Shown: positions 16,729 through 24,226 of the stretch, one piece after another | Position numbering within the stretch: position 1 is the stretch's first letter | How the letters are laid out: every line of letters starts with the position of its first letter | Assembly: GCA_963802415.1 (NCBI GenBank) | Contig: CAWDIH010000001.1 | Coordinates: 1,426,001-1,490,000, forward strand | Direction of reading: 5' to 3' | Origin: DATAES01 sp963802415 | GTDB lineage: Bacteria > Actinomycetota > Acidimicrobiia > Acidimicrobiales > JACDCH01 | DNA: 64,000 bases | The notes under the pieces: model-generated | Told to the model about the DNA's origin: nothing | Seen by the model: only the letters and a program-made list of their open reading frames with translations | Databases searched by the model: none | Program-made: the position numbers and the translations under genes

Positions 16729-17618
16729 GCAATCCGCTGGCGGTCGCTTCCGGACTACTCGCTGACTCGCTAGCCGGCGAGCCGCCGGTACGACGGCACC
16801 CGGTCGCGGTGCTCGGCCGCGCGTTGCAACTCGTCGAGGGCCGCGTCTATGGCGATCGCGTCACGAATGGCGTCCTCCATGCGACCATCGGCGTGGCGCT
16901 CGGCGTCGGTGCGGGAGCGGCGATCCACTCGACGGCGCTCGCGACCTACCTGGGGTCGTCGGGACGTGCGCTGCGCGACGCAGCGGCCGATGTGGAAGAC
17001 GCATTGACAGCCGGCGACATGGAACGCGCACGGACGCTGCTGCCCACGCTCGTCGGTCGCGACCCGGAGGGCCTCGATGAGAAGGAGATCTGCCGAGCAG
17101 TCGTCGAATCGGTGGCCGAGAACACGGTTGACGCGATCGTCGCTCCCGCGATGTGGGCCCTCCTCGCGGGCGCGCCCGGCGTGATCGCCCACCGCGCGGT
17201 GAACACGATGGACGCGATGATCGGCCATCGAGACGATCGCTATGCCGAATACGGACGGCCCGCAGCGCGCCTCGACGACGTTGCAGCCTGGCTGCCTGCC
17301 CGCGTCACTGCCGCGCTCGTCGCCTGTTGCCGTCCGCGCGTCGCCGATCGTGTTTTCCGCGTGGTGCGGCGGGATGCAGCCGCGCATCCGTCGCCGAACG
17401 CAGGTGTCGCCGAGGCGGCGTTCGCCGCTGCTCTCGACCTGCGGCTCGGGGGTGAGAGTCGTTATGGCGACCGGGTCGAGTTGCGACCGCCGCTCGGTGA
17501 CGGCCGGCCGGCGGAGCGGCGCGACATCCGCCGAGCAAGCCAGTTGTCGCGTGACGTCACCCTCGTGCTCGCTGGTGGCCTGGCAACGGCCGGATTCGTG
17601 CAGCGGGTGCGGCATTGA
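16722..17618 (+). CDS. cbiB: Adenosylcobinamide-phosphate synthase
   Basis: CbiB/CobD condenses adenosylcobyric acid with aminopropanol (phosphate). The 298-residue membrane protein has the family motifs LLADSLAGEPP with HPVAVLGR, VGRDPEGLDEKEICRAVVES, AENTVDAIVAPAMW, VNTMDAMIGHRDDRY and PARLDDVAAWLPAR. The start overlaps cobS. The stop overlaps the cobC start by four bases. The name cobD is also used for this enzyme in the aerobic-pathway nomenclature. Confidence 0.92.
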   Translation: MVSNPLAVASGLLADSLAGEPPVRRHPVAVLGRALQLVEGRVYGDRVTNGVLHATIGVALGVGAGAAIHSTALATYLGSSGRALRDAAADVEDALTAGDMERARTLLPTLVGRDPEGLDEKEICRAVVESVAENTVDAIVAPAMWALLAGAPGVIAHRAVNTMDAMIGHRDDRYAEYGRPAARLDDVAAWLPARVTAALVACCRPRVADRVFRVVRRDAAAHPSPNAGVAEAAFAAALDLRLGGESRYGDRVELRPPLGDGRPAERRDIRRASQLSRDVTLVLAGGLATAGFVQRVRH

Positions 17619-18503
17619 TCCCGGACCCGGGTCCGCACGGTGGTGATGGTCCGGCCATTGCCAGCGCACTCGGGCTCGACCCGGAACGCATCATCGATCT
17701 CTCGCTGTCCCTCAATCCGTTCGCGCCGCCGGTGGCCGACATCGCCCGGCGCCATGTCGACGTGTTGCGGCACTACCCGAACGTCGATGACGCCGTCGGC
17801 GCGCTCGCAGACGCGATCGGCGTCGACCGTGCGCGCGTGCTCTTGACGAACGGCGGAAGCGAGGGGATCGCGCTGGTCGCGCGGAGCCCTCGGCGGATCG
17901 GTCATCAGTGAGCCGGAGTTCTCGTTGCACCCCAGGGGCGCAGGACCTGCGCGCTGGCGCAGCAACCCCAACAACCCCACGGGCCTCCTCGCCGACGTGA
18001 GCGAGGAGGCCGACGTGTGGGACGAAGCGTTCTATCCGTTGGCTACCGGCGAGTGGACACGAGGCGACGAAGGCGCCGTGGTGGTCGGGTCGCTCACGAA
18101 GGTCTTCGCGTGCCCGGGACTGCGCCTCGGTTACGTGCTGGCCGACGACCCCGACCGGTTCGCGTCCGGCCAGCCGACCTGGTCGGTGAACGGGCTCGCG
18201 ATCGCGTTGTTGCCGGAGCTGCTCGGATGCGCCGAGCTCGGGGCGTGGTCGAAAGCGATCGACGTTCGGCGCGGCGAGCTCGCCGCGCTGCTTCGCGCCC
18301 GCGGCTACGAGCCGTTGCCGTCGGATGCACCTTGGTTGCTGGTCGAGGCCGCTGGGTTGCGCGAGCGACTCGCGTCTCTCGGCGTCGTGGTACGGGACTG
18401 CAACAGCTTTGGCCTGCCTGATCACGTTCGCATCGCGGTTCCCGACGATGCCGGGCTCGCGCTGCTTCACGAAGTTCTTCCCTGCGCGGAGGAGGCGTTG
18501 TGA
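17615..18503 (+). CDS. cobC: CobC/CobD-type PLP-dependent aminotransferase, threonine-phosphate decarboxylase-like (frameshifted)
   Basis: A class I/II aminotransferase-fold protein that probably makes (R)-1-amino-2-propanol phosphate from threonine phosphate for the cobalamin side chain. The first part (PHGGDGPAIASALG, IDLSLSLNPFAPP, RHYPNVDDA, LLTNGGSEGIAL) ends at a false stop at 17911. After one indel near 17882, the frame continues as GGSVISEPEF, then SNPNNPTG, and the PLP-lysine motif VGSLTKVFACPGLRLGY, to 18503. The joined length of about 296 residues is slightly short for the family. It overlaps cbiB and cobT by four bases each. Confidence 0.85.
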
Positions 18504-19579
18504 CCAACTCGTACGAGGCGGCGCGTGCCCGCCTCTCCCCGGTCGACGAGGCCGCCGCCCGCAGCGCGCGTGCGCATCACGAGCGGCTCACGAAGCCCCC
18601 CGGTTCACTCGGCAGGGTCGAGGAGCTCGGTGTGCAGCTCGCCGCCATCGCAGGCGTCGATCCACCGCCCATCCCTGTGCCGGCGGCCATCGCGGTGTTC
18701 GCCGCTGACCACGGTGTCGTCGTCGAAGGTGTCACGCCATGGCCCCAGGAGGTAACCGGCCAGATGGTGGCGAACTTCGTCGGGGGAGGCGCGGCCATCA
18801 ACGTGCTCGCGCGGCAAGCGGGCGCCACCGTCACCGTCGTCGACGTCGGAGTCGCCACCGATCTCGATGCGCTCGGCGTTGCGGTGGCGCCGGGGCTGCT
18901 GCGTCGCCGCGTGCGCGCTGGAACGGCCAACCTTGCCGTGACAGCCGCAATGACGCGCGCTGAAGTCGTTGCGGCGCGCGACATCGGCGCCGAGGTCGCG
19001 TCCGAACTGGTAGCGAGTGGAGCCCGCGCGCTCGTGACCGGAGAAATGGGCATCGGCAACACCACAGCAGCGGCGGCCGTGATCGCGTCGTTGACCGGGC
19101 GTCCAGCGGCGCGAGTCACCGGACGGGGCACCGGCGTCGACGATGCGCGACTAGCGAGGAAGATCGCCGTTGTCGAAGCAGCCGTGGCGCGACTGCCGGC
19201 GACGGCGCGCGCCGACGCGGTGTCGGTATTGGCGGAGGTCGGCGGGCTCGAGATCGCTGCGCTCGCCGGCTTCATCGTCGCGGGCGCGTCGCACCGGGTT
19301 CCGGTTGTGATCGACGGCGTGATCGCGGGCGCGGCATTGCTCGCCGCGGTTGCAGACTGCGAAGCGGCGCTGCCCTACGTCGTCGCCGGACACCGGTCGA
19401 CCGAGCCCGGCGCGACGGTGGTGCTGGAGCACCTCGGACTCCAGCCCGTGATCGATCTCGGGCTTCGTCTCGGCGAGGGCTCAGGCGCGTGTCTCGCCCT
19501 GGGCGTGCTGGAGGCTTCGGCACGGATCCTGAACGAGATGGCCACGTTCGACGCGGTCGGCGTCACGAACAAGGACTGA
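18500..19579 (+). CDS. cobT: Nicotinate-nucleotide--dimethylbenzimidazole phosphoribosyltransferase
   Basis: CobT makes alpha-ribazole phosphate from a lower-ligand base and nicotinate mononucleotide. The protein has 359 residues. Motifs are LTKPPGSLGRVEELG, FAADHGVVVEGVTPWPQEVT, GEMGIGNTTAAAA, VGGLEIAALAGFI and the catalytic-Glu region LGLRLGEGSGACLAL. The GTG start overlaps the cobC stop (GTGA). It closes the cob operon. The order cobU-cobS-cbiB-cobC-cobT covers only the final assembly, so the corrin ring must be made elsewhere or salvaged. Confidence 0.93.
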   Translation: MTNSYEAARARLSPVDEAAARSARAHHERLTKPPGSLGRVEELGVQLAAIAGVDPPPIPVPAAIAVFAADHGVVVEGVTPWPQEVTGQMVANFVGGGAAINVLARQAGATVTVVDVGVATDLDALGVAVAPGLLRRRVRAGTANLAVTAAMTRAEVVAARDIGAEVASELVASGARALVTGEMGIGNTTAAAAVIASLTGRPAARVTGRGTGVDDARLARKIAVVEAAVARLPATARADAVSVLAEVGGLEIAALAGFIVAGASHRVPVVIDGVIAGAALLAAVADCEAALPYVVAGHRSTEPGATVVLEHLGLQPVIDLGLRLGEGSGACLALGVLEASARILNEMATFDAVGVTNKD

Positions 19580-19583
19580 CAGG

Positions 19584-20694
19584 GTGGGCGACACGGGATT
19601 GCTGAACGGGGTGCGGGTGCTCGATCTGAGCGTGTGGCGGCCGGGCCCGTACGCCACGCAGCTCCTCGCCGAGATCGGTGCGGATGTGCTCAAGGTCGAG
19701 CCTCCGGGAGGCGATCCGATGCGCGGCTACCCCGAGTTGTTCGCGAGCCTGAACGCGAACAAGCACAGCGTCGTGCTCGATCTCAAGCGAGCTGACGACC
19801 GCGTCCGGGTCCTCGACCTCGCGGCAGATGCCGACGTTGTCGTCGAAGGCTTTCGGCCCGGAGTCGCAGCGCGCCTCGGTGTGGGCTACGACGACCTGCG
19901 TGCTGTTGCGCCGACGATCGTGTACTGCTCCGTCTCCGGCATGGGACAGTCGGGCCAGTACCGGCTCGTGCCTGGTCACGACCTCAACTACCAGGCATGG
20001 GCTGGCGCGCTCGCACCCGAAGGCGGCCCGCCAGAGGTGTCGAAGCTGCCCATCGCCGACCTCGCCGGCGGTATGGCCGCCGCGTTCGCCGTCTGCGCAG
20101 CTGTTGTACGTCGTCTACGCACCGGCGAGGGTGAGTACATCGACACCGCGATGACCGACGTGCTCGCGACCTGGACGGGCGCAGCTGCACCGAGAACGAG
20201 CAACGCGGACGCGTCGGCACGCGGCGTGCCCGGCTACGGCTTGTTCACGACAGCCGATGGCGCGCACGTGACACTGGGTGTGCTGACAGAGAACCACTTC
20301 TGGACCTCGTTGTGCGACGTGCTCGGTATGGAAGACGCGAGCAGGTTCACGTTCCCCGAGCGCATCTCGCGCGGTCGAGGAACTGCAATCTCGTGTTGGC
20401 GCCGCCATCGCGTCGCGCAACCGCGACGAGCTCGTCGACAGGCTGCTCGCGGCCGATGTTCCGGTCGCGCCGGTGCTCGATCGCGCCGAGATGCTGGCGC
20501 TGCCGCATCTTCGAGAGCGCGCCGTCGCAACCGCCGATCCGTGGGCCGACCCCGCCATCGGCTATCCCGTCCGCTTCGAGCGACATCCGGCAGCGCGCAC
20601 GAGCCCGCCGCCGAAACTCGACGAGCACCGCGGCAGCGGCTTCCGTCCCCGTCCCGACCCCCCGCCGAACCCTGGGTCGATTGTGGGGCTGTAG
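19584..20694 (+). CDS. CaiB/BaiF-type (family III) CoA transferase (frameshifted)
   Basis: Family III CoA transferases move CoA between carboxylic acids through an aspartyl-CoA intermediate. The N-terminus reads LNGVRVLDLSVWRPGPYATQ, then ADVLKVEPPGGDPMRG and NKHSVVLDLK. The expected catalytic Asp region is GHDLNYQAWAGAL. One indel near 20372 shifts the frame; after it RDELVDRLLAADVPVAPVLD continues to the stop at 20692-20694. Joined length is about 370 residues. It begins four bases after cobT, so it is probably read from the cob promoter, although no metabolic link is obvious. The stop lies inside a hairpin element. Confidence 0.85.
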
Positions 20695-20716
20695 CTCCAC
20701 AATCGCACCAACATTC
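20678..20716. repeat. Palindromic element with CGCACCAACATTC tail, copy 1
   Basis: Arms CGATTGTGG (20678-20686) and CCACAATCG (20697-20705) enclose GGCTGTAGCT, which holds the stop codon of the CoA transferase. The 13-base tail CGCACCAACATTC (20704-20716) occurs identically in two other elements at 28091-28103 and 54401-54413. As RNA the stem could terminate transcription. Confidence 0.55.
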
Positions 20717-20721
20717 ATGCA

Positions 20722-21183
20722 ATGCCGATGACGACGCTGTTGATCGTCCATCACACGCCATCGCCTGCAGTGCACGCGATGTTCGAGGCGGTCCATCGGG
20801 GCGCGACCGACCCGAGCATCGAAGGTGTCGACGTCGTCGTTCGTCCGGCACTGACGGCCACGGCCATCGACGTGCTCGAGGCGGACGGCTACATCCTGGG
20901 CTCACCGGCCAACCTCGGCTACATCTCAGGCGCGCTCAAGCACTTCTTCGACCAGATCTACTACCCCTGTCTCGAAGCGACGGTCCGGCGGCCGTACGGC
21001 GTGTTCCTCCACGGCAACAACGACACGACTGGCGCGTTGCGGGCCGTCGACACCATCACGACCGGTTTGCAATGGCGGCGCGTGCAGGCACCCGTCACCG
21101 TCGTCGGCAGTCCGAGCAACGATGACCTCGACGCATGTTGGGAGCTTGGCGCGGCAGTGGCCGCGGGCCTCACGATGCGATGA
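20722..21183 (+). CDS. Flavodoxin-fold NADPH-dependent FMN reductase-like protein
   Basis: The protein has 153 residues. It begins TLLIVHHTPSPAVHAMFEAV, the flavodoxin phosphate loop. It continues with DGYILGSPANLGYISGALKHFFDQ, the FMN isoalloxazine-binding loop common to flavodoxin and NADPH-dependent reductases. ATG 20722 or ATG 20728 may be used. It follows the CoA transferase after 27 bases, with a palindromic element in between. A soluble electron carrier or quinone/FMN reductase is likely. Confidence 0.8.
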   Translation: MPMTTLLIVHHTPSPAVHAMFEAVHRGATDPSIEGVDVVVRPALTATAIDVLEADGYILGSPANLGYISGALKHFFDQIYYPCLEATVRRPYGVFLHGNNDTTGALRAVDTITTGLQWRRVQAPVTVVGSPSNDDLDACWELGAAVAAGLTMR

Positions 21184-21205
21184 AGTCTCGGACCCGCGGC
21201 GCAGA

Positions 21206-21649
21206 TCAGGTCGACAGACTTGCACCGTGTGGCTCGCTGACCAGGTAGCCGCGGCCTCGCAGCGTGTGGAGTCCCGCCCATCCGAAGGCGACATCGGCAC
21301 CGATCTCGAAGAGCGCCGCGAACCATGAGAAGGCAGTCACGCCCGGTGCGACCTCCGAGCCGGTGAACGAGTCGCTGAACATGCTCCAGTGGGGCAGGAC
21401 GTGCGCGACAGTGAAGCCGATGGCGCTGGCGAACCCGACTGCGGCTGCGGCGGCGGGCGCCAAACGGTGACCGCGGAACACCAGGACGAGCGTGACGACG
21501 GCGGCCACCAACTGGAAGTTGCCGGCCCAGAACACCGTCGGACTGAGGACGTCGAAGCCCCGTCGCAGATGATCGGCTGCGTGCACCAACAGAGCGACGA
21601 GGAAGACCGCGCCGGTGACTCGGAGAAGACGATCGTCGGAACGGTCCAC
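21206..21649 (-). CDS. Four-helix membrane protein of unknown function
   Basis: The protein has 147 residues with four hydrophobic segments (RVTGAVFLVALLVHAADHL, LVAAVVTLVLVF, AAAAVGFASAIGFTVAHVL and AFSWFAALFEIGADVAFGW). His residues in the first and third helices could hold a haem or metal. No family recognised. It is divergent from a TetR regulator with an operator-like repeat between them, so it is the likely target of that regulator. Confidence 0.7.
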   Translation of the reverse strand: MDRSDDRLLRVTGAVFLVALLVHAADHLRRGFDVLSPTVFWAGNFQLVAAVVTLVLVFRGHRLAPAAAAAVGFASAIGFTVAHVLPHWSMFSDSFTGSEVAPGVTAFSWFAALFEIGADVAFGWAGLHTLRGRGYLVSEPHGASLST

Positions 21650-21671
21650 GAGCGGGCTCCTTGCTGAATGA

Positions 21672-21693
21672 TTTGATAGATTGCTCTACTGAA
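21672..21693. promoter_or_regulatory. Candidate TetR operator in divergent promoter
   Basis: TTTGATAGA and TCTACTGAA form an imperfect inverted repeat (six of nine positions pair) around TTGC, in a notably AT-rich stretch between a membrane gene and a tetR gene. Position and symmetry fit a TetR dimer site; the sequence is not a known consensus. Confidence 0.45.
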
Positions 21694-21742
21694 CCTAGTC
21701 AGCATCGCCTGACAGGCACAAACCGATTGCAAAGGGACGCAC

Positions 21743-22339
21743 GTGGCCACCAACACCAAGGAGCGGATCGTCACGACGACCGCCGAGTTGTTCCGCCGGC
21801 AGGGCTACGTCGGCACGGGCCTGAAACAGATCGTGGCCGGCGCGGCGGCACCGTTCGGGTCCGTGTACCACTTCTTTCCCGGCGGCAAGGAGCAACTCGG
21901 GGCGGAGGTGATCCACGTCGCCGGCCGCTTCTATCAAGAACTGGTCGAGGCCGTGTGGGACGCTGCCCCTGATCCGGTCGTCGGCGTCGCCGATGTCTTC
22001 GCGGGAGCGGCCGAGACCTTGCGGCAGACGGAGTATGCGGATGCGTGTCCGATCGCAACGGTCGCCTTGGAGGTAGCGAGCACGAACGAAGTGCTGCGCG
22101 TCGCGACCGCGGACGTTTTCTCGGCATGGATCGAATCGGCCGTCGAGCGGTTCGCCGCCGCGGGGATCGGTCGCGCCGAGGCCCGCGAGCTCGCCATCGC
22201 CACCATTGCCCTGCTGGAGGGCGCATTCGTCCTCAGTCGCGCGACGCGCACGACCGAGGCACTCGAGGCCGCTGGCGCGACTGCGGTGGCCCAGGTGCGC
22301 GCCGCGATGGCGCACAAAGGCGCGGAAGGGGCGCCGTGA
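21743..22339 (+). CDS. TetR/AcrR-family repressor (LmrA/YxaF-type C-terminus)
   Basis: The protein has 198 residues. The N-terminal helix-turn-helix is KERIVTTTAELFRRQGYVGT followed by QIVAGAAAPFGSVYHFFPGGKEQL, the wording of the LmrA/YxaF subgroup. The ligand domain carries DACPIATVALEVASTNEVLR, also typical. It probably represses the divergent membrane gene and itself through the site at 21672-21693. The inducer is unknown. Confidence 0.88.
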   Translation: MATNTKERIVTTTAELFRRQGYVGTGLKQIVAGAAAPFGSVYHFFPGGKEQLGAEVIHVAGRFYQELVEAVWDAAPDPVVGVADVFAGAAETLRQTEYADACPIATVALEVASTNEVLRVATADVFSAWIESAVERFAAAGIGRAEARELAIATIALLEGAFVLSRATRTTEALEAAGATAVAQVRAAMAHKGAEGAP

Positions 22340-22478
22340 CCGGCGGAACCACCTCGGTCGCAAGGTAGGATGGTCGGACCGCTCCCGGCGACCACAACGG
22401 AGCGAGGTTGCGGTTTCCGACGACGGACTCTGCAATCGCAGTCAGGGCCAGCGAGCGTGGAGAGATGGAGATCTATTC

Positions 22479-23013
22479 GTGAAGAGCCGCTCACCCGACA
22501 GCCTGTTCGCAGTTGGCTCGAGGGTGGTGTACCCATCGCACGGTGTCGCCGAGATCGTTCGACGTGAGAAGCGCGAGTTCAACGGTGAAAAGCGCGATTA
22601 CCTCGTGCTGATGGTGCCGCAGCAAGGCTGGGGCACCTCTGGCGGCATGACGCTGTCGGTGCCCGAGGATGCTGCTGCGGACCTCGGCGTTCGAGCCGCG
22701 ATCTCGAGTGAGGACGCAGCGGAGGTGCTCGACGTGCTCGCCGTGCGGGACGTCCGTGTGCCCGCCAACTGGTCGAGGCGGTTCAAGAACCACCAGGAGA
22801 AGCTGAAGTCTGGCGACGTCTACCAGTGCGCCGAAGTCGTGCGGAACCTCGCGCGCGCGGCTGCGCACTGCGCAGCTGTCGGCGGCGGAGCAGTCGATGT
22901 ACGCCAAGGCGCGTTACATCCTGATCTCCGAGCTCGCCGTCTCGTGGGACACCGACGAGGAGGCGGCCCAGGCCCGCATCGACGAGGTGCTCGGGCTCAC
23001 GCCCACCTCGTAG
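22479..23013 (+). CDS. carD: CarD-family RNA polymerase-binding regulator (3' frameshift)
   Basis: CarD binds the RNA polymerase beta subunit and stabilises open complexes, notably at rRNA promoters. The protein starts at GTG 22479 with GGAG eight bases upstream. It shows the Tudor-like N-terminus FAVGSRVVYPSHGVAEI, VPEDAAADLGVR and FKNHQEKLKSGDVYQCAEVVRNL. An indel near 22860 shifts the frame; the true C-terminus LSAAEQSMYAKARYILISEL and AQARIDEVLGLTP ends at TAG 23011-23013. Full length is about 177 residues. The stop codon is the first base triplet of a repeat element. Confidence 0.88.
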
Positions 23014-23063
23014 CCGGGGGCTGCGCCCCCTCGGCGCCTTCGGCGCCTGCCCCATCGCCGCCC
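23011..23063. repeat. Two-hairpin intergenic repeat A, copy 1
   Basis: A 53-base unit identical to 23257-23309. It holds two tight palindromes: GGGGGCTGCGCCCCC and GGCGCCTTCGGCGCC. Its first three bases are the TAG stop of carD. The hairpins could terminate or stabilise the carD transcript. Confidence 0.75.
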
Positions 23064-23079
23064 GCTCCCGTGCCGACGA

Positions 23080-23118
23080 TCGTGCATTGACACGTCTTGG
23101 AGACCAGTCAATGCACGA
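23080..23118. repeat. Long nested hairpin
   Basis: Perfect 12-base outer arms TCGTGCATTGAC (23080-23091) and GTCAATGCACGA (23107-23118). Inside is a second perfect stem, GTCT and AGAC, around TGG. The outer arms are unrelated to the flanking A and B repeats. Confidence 0.65.
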
Positions 23119-23174
23119 CGGTCACGTGGGTCCGGCGAACACGCGGCGAGTCCGAGGGGTCCGGCTATATGAAG

Positions 23175-23259
23175 GCTCGCTGGCGCTCGCTCGCTCGGCC
23201 TCTGCTCGGTCCCGAGACTTGCCGCAACGTCGTGCCGCCACGGGACCGAGCCGAGCTAG
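23175..23259. repeat. Intergenic repeat B, copy 1
   Basis: An 85-base unit with about 80 percent identity to 23311-23395, from GCTCGCTGGCGCTCG to GACCGAGCCGAGCTAG. Inverted arms CTCGGTCCCG and CGGGACCGAG lie about 25 bases apart. It ends in CTAG, which reads as a stop on either strand. Confidence 0.65.
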
Positions 23260-23309
23260 CCGGGGGCTGCGCCCCCTCGGCGCCTTCGGCGCCTGCCCCA
23301 TCGCCGCCC
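23257..23309. repeat. Two-hairpin intergenic repeat A, copy 2
   Basis: Identical to 23011-23063. It begins at the TAG that ends repeat B copy 1, so A and B units abut in the order B-A-B. Confidence 0.75.
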
Positions 23310-23310
23310 C

Positions 23311-23395
23311 GCTCGCTGGCGCTCGCTCGGTCGACCTCCGCTCGGTCCCGAAACTTGCCGAAACGTCATGCCTTCCCGGGACCGAGCCGAGCTAG
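23311..23395. repeat. Intergenic repeat B, copy 2
   Basis: Second 85-base B unit with the same CTCGGTCCCG/CGGGACCGAG arms. Its final CTAG supplies the TAG stop (complement of 23392-23394) of the yjbR-like gene on the other strand. Confidence 0.65.
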
Positions 23396-23763
23396 GAGCG
23401 TCCCCCCGCGTCGAGGACGGCCACGAGCGTCTTCGGCGCGATCACCCGGTAGGCGTCCTCGCAGATCCCGGCGACCTCGTCCCAGTCCAAGTCGACGTCG
23501 AGGCGAAACCCGATCCAGCCGCGTCCGCCGACGTACGGCGGGCGGAAGAACCGGTCAGGCTCCGCTTCGACCAGTGCCTCCTGCGCGCCTGGTGGTGCCG
23601 CGCACCACAAGTGAGGGAACTCGTCGCCGTGGTGGCCGTGATCCCACAGCTGCACGAACACCTTCTTGTCGCGCACGAACCACGTGGGCGCTCCGTGACT
23701 CAGCCGCTCGGTGACTTCCGGCAACGCGAGGCAAATCGTGCGCATGCGGTCGATCATCGCCAC
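23392..23763 (-). CDS. MmcQ/YjbR-family protein
   Basis: The protein has 123 residues: MRTICLALPEVTERLSHGAP, FVRDKKVFVQLW, EALVEAEPDRFFRPPYVGG and RLDVDLDWDEVAGICEDAYR. It is the longer YjbR form with the ERLSHGAP motif, unlike the paralogue at 11544-11888. GTG 23763 is preferred, with ATG 23757 possible. It is divergent from a DUF5655-like gene across only 46 bases. The stop lies in a repeat element. Biochemical role unknown. Confidence 0.82.
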   Translation of the reverse strand: MAMIDRMRTICLALPEVTERLSHGAPTWFVRDKKVFVQLWDHGHHGDEFPHLWCAAPPGAQEALVEAEPDRFFRPPYVGGRGWIGFRLDVDLDWDEVAGICEDAYRVIAPKTLVAVLDAGGRS

Positions 23764-23809
23764 GGTCTCACGGTATTCGGGACGGGCAAGGCAGACGCGA
23801 TCATGGGGC

Positions 23810-24226
23810 GTGCCGAGTTGGACGTGTCCCGAGTGCGGACGGCGATTCGGTCGTCGCAATCAGTCGCACGAGTGCGCGCCGGCCATGACGCTCGAGGAGT
23901 ACTTCTCGACCGGCCCCGAACGAGAGCGACCGATCTTCGACGCGGTGATGGCGCACCTCGAGACACTCGGACCGGTTCACGTCGAGCCGGTTTCGGTCGG
24001 CATCTTCTTGAAGCGGTCGCGATCGTTCGCGGAGTTGCGCCCGATGATGCGCTGGGTCGCGCTGTGGATCCGTCTCACCCGCAAGATCGATCACCCGAGG
24101 ATGGCACGCACCGTTACGAACGAGGGCCGGGCCGTGTACCACGTCGTCAACATCCGCGGTCCTGAGGACGTGGACGACGACGTGCGCGCGTGGCTGACCG
24201 AGGCGTACCTCGACTCACCCGCCTGA
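23810..24226 (+). CDS. Zinc-ribbon plus DUF5655-like protein
   Basis: The protein has 138 residues. A short cysteine motif at the start (CPECGRRFGRRNQSHEC) could bind zinc. The rest (FDAVMAHLETLGPVHVEPVSV, LKRSRSFAELRP, KIDHPRMARTV, YHVVNIRGPEDVDDDVRAWL) matches the DUF5655 family of unknown function. GTG 23810 keeps the zinc motif. The last 12 bases overlap the convergent surE-like gene. Confidence 0.78.
   Translation: MPSWTCPECGRRFGRRNQSHECAPAMTLEEYFSTGPERERPIFDAVMAHLETLGPVHVEPVSVGIFLKRSRSFAELRPMMRWVALWIRLTRKIDHPRMARTVTNEGRAVYHVVNIRGPEDVDDDVRAWLTEAYLDSPA

Larger units (their letters stand above)
23014..23391. other. Repeat-filled gap between convergent carD and yjbR-like genes
   Basis: No gene is seen in these 378 bases. 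They consist almost entirely of repeats: A copies at 23011-23063 and 23257-23309, B copies at 23175-23259 and 23311-23395, and a separate long hairpin at 23080-23118. Confidence 0.65.
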
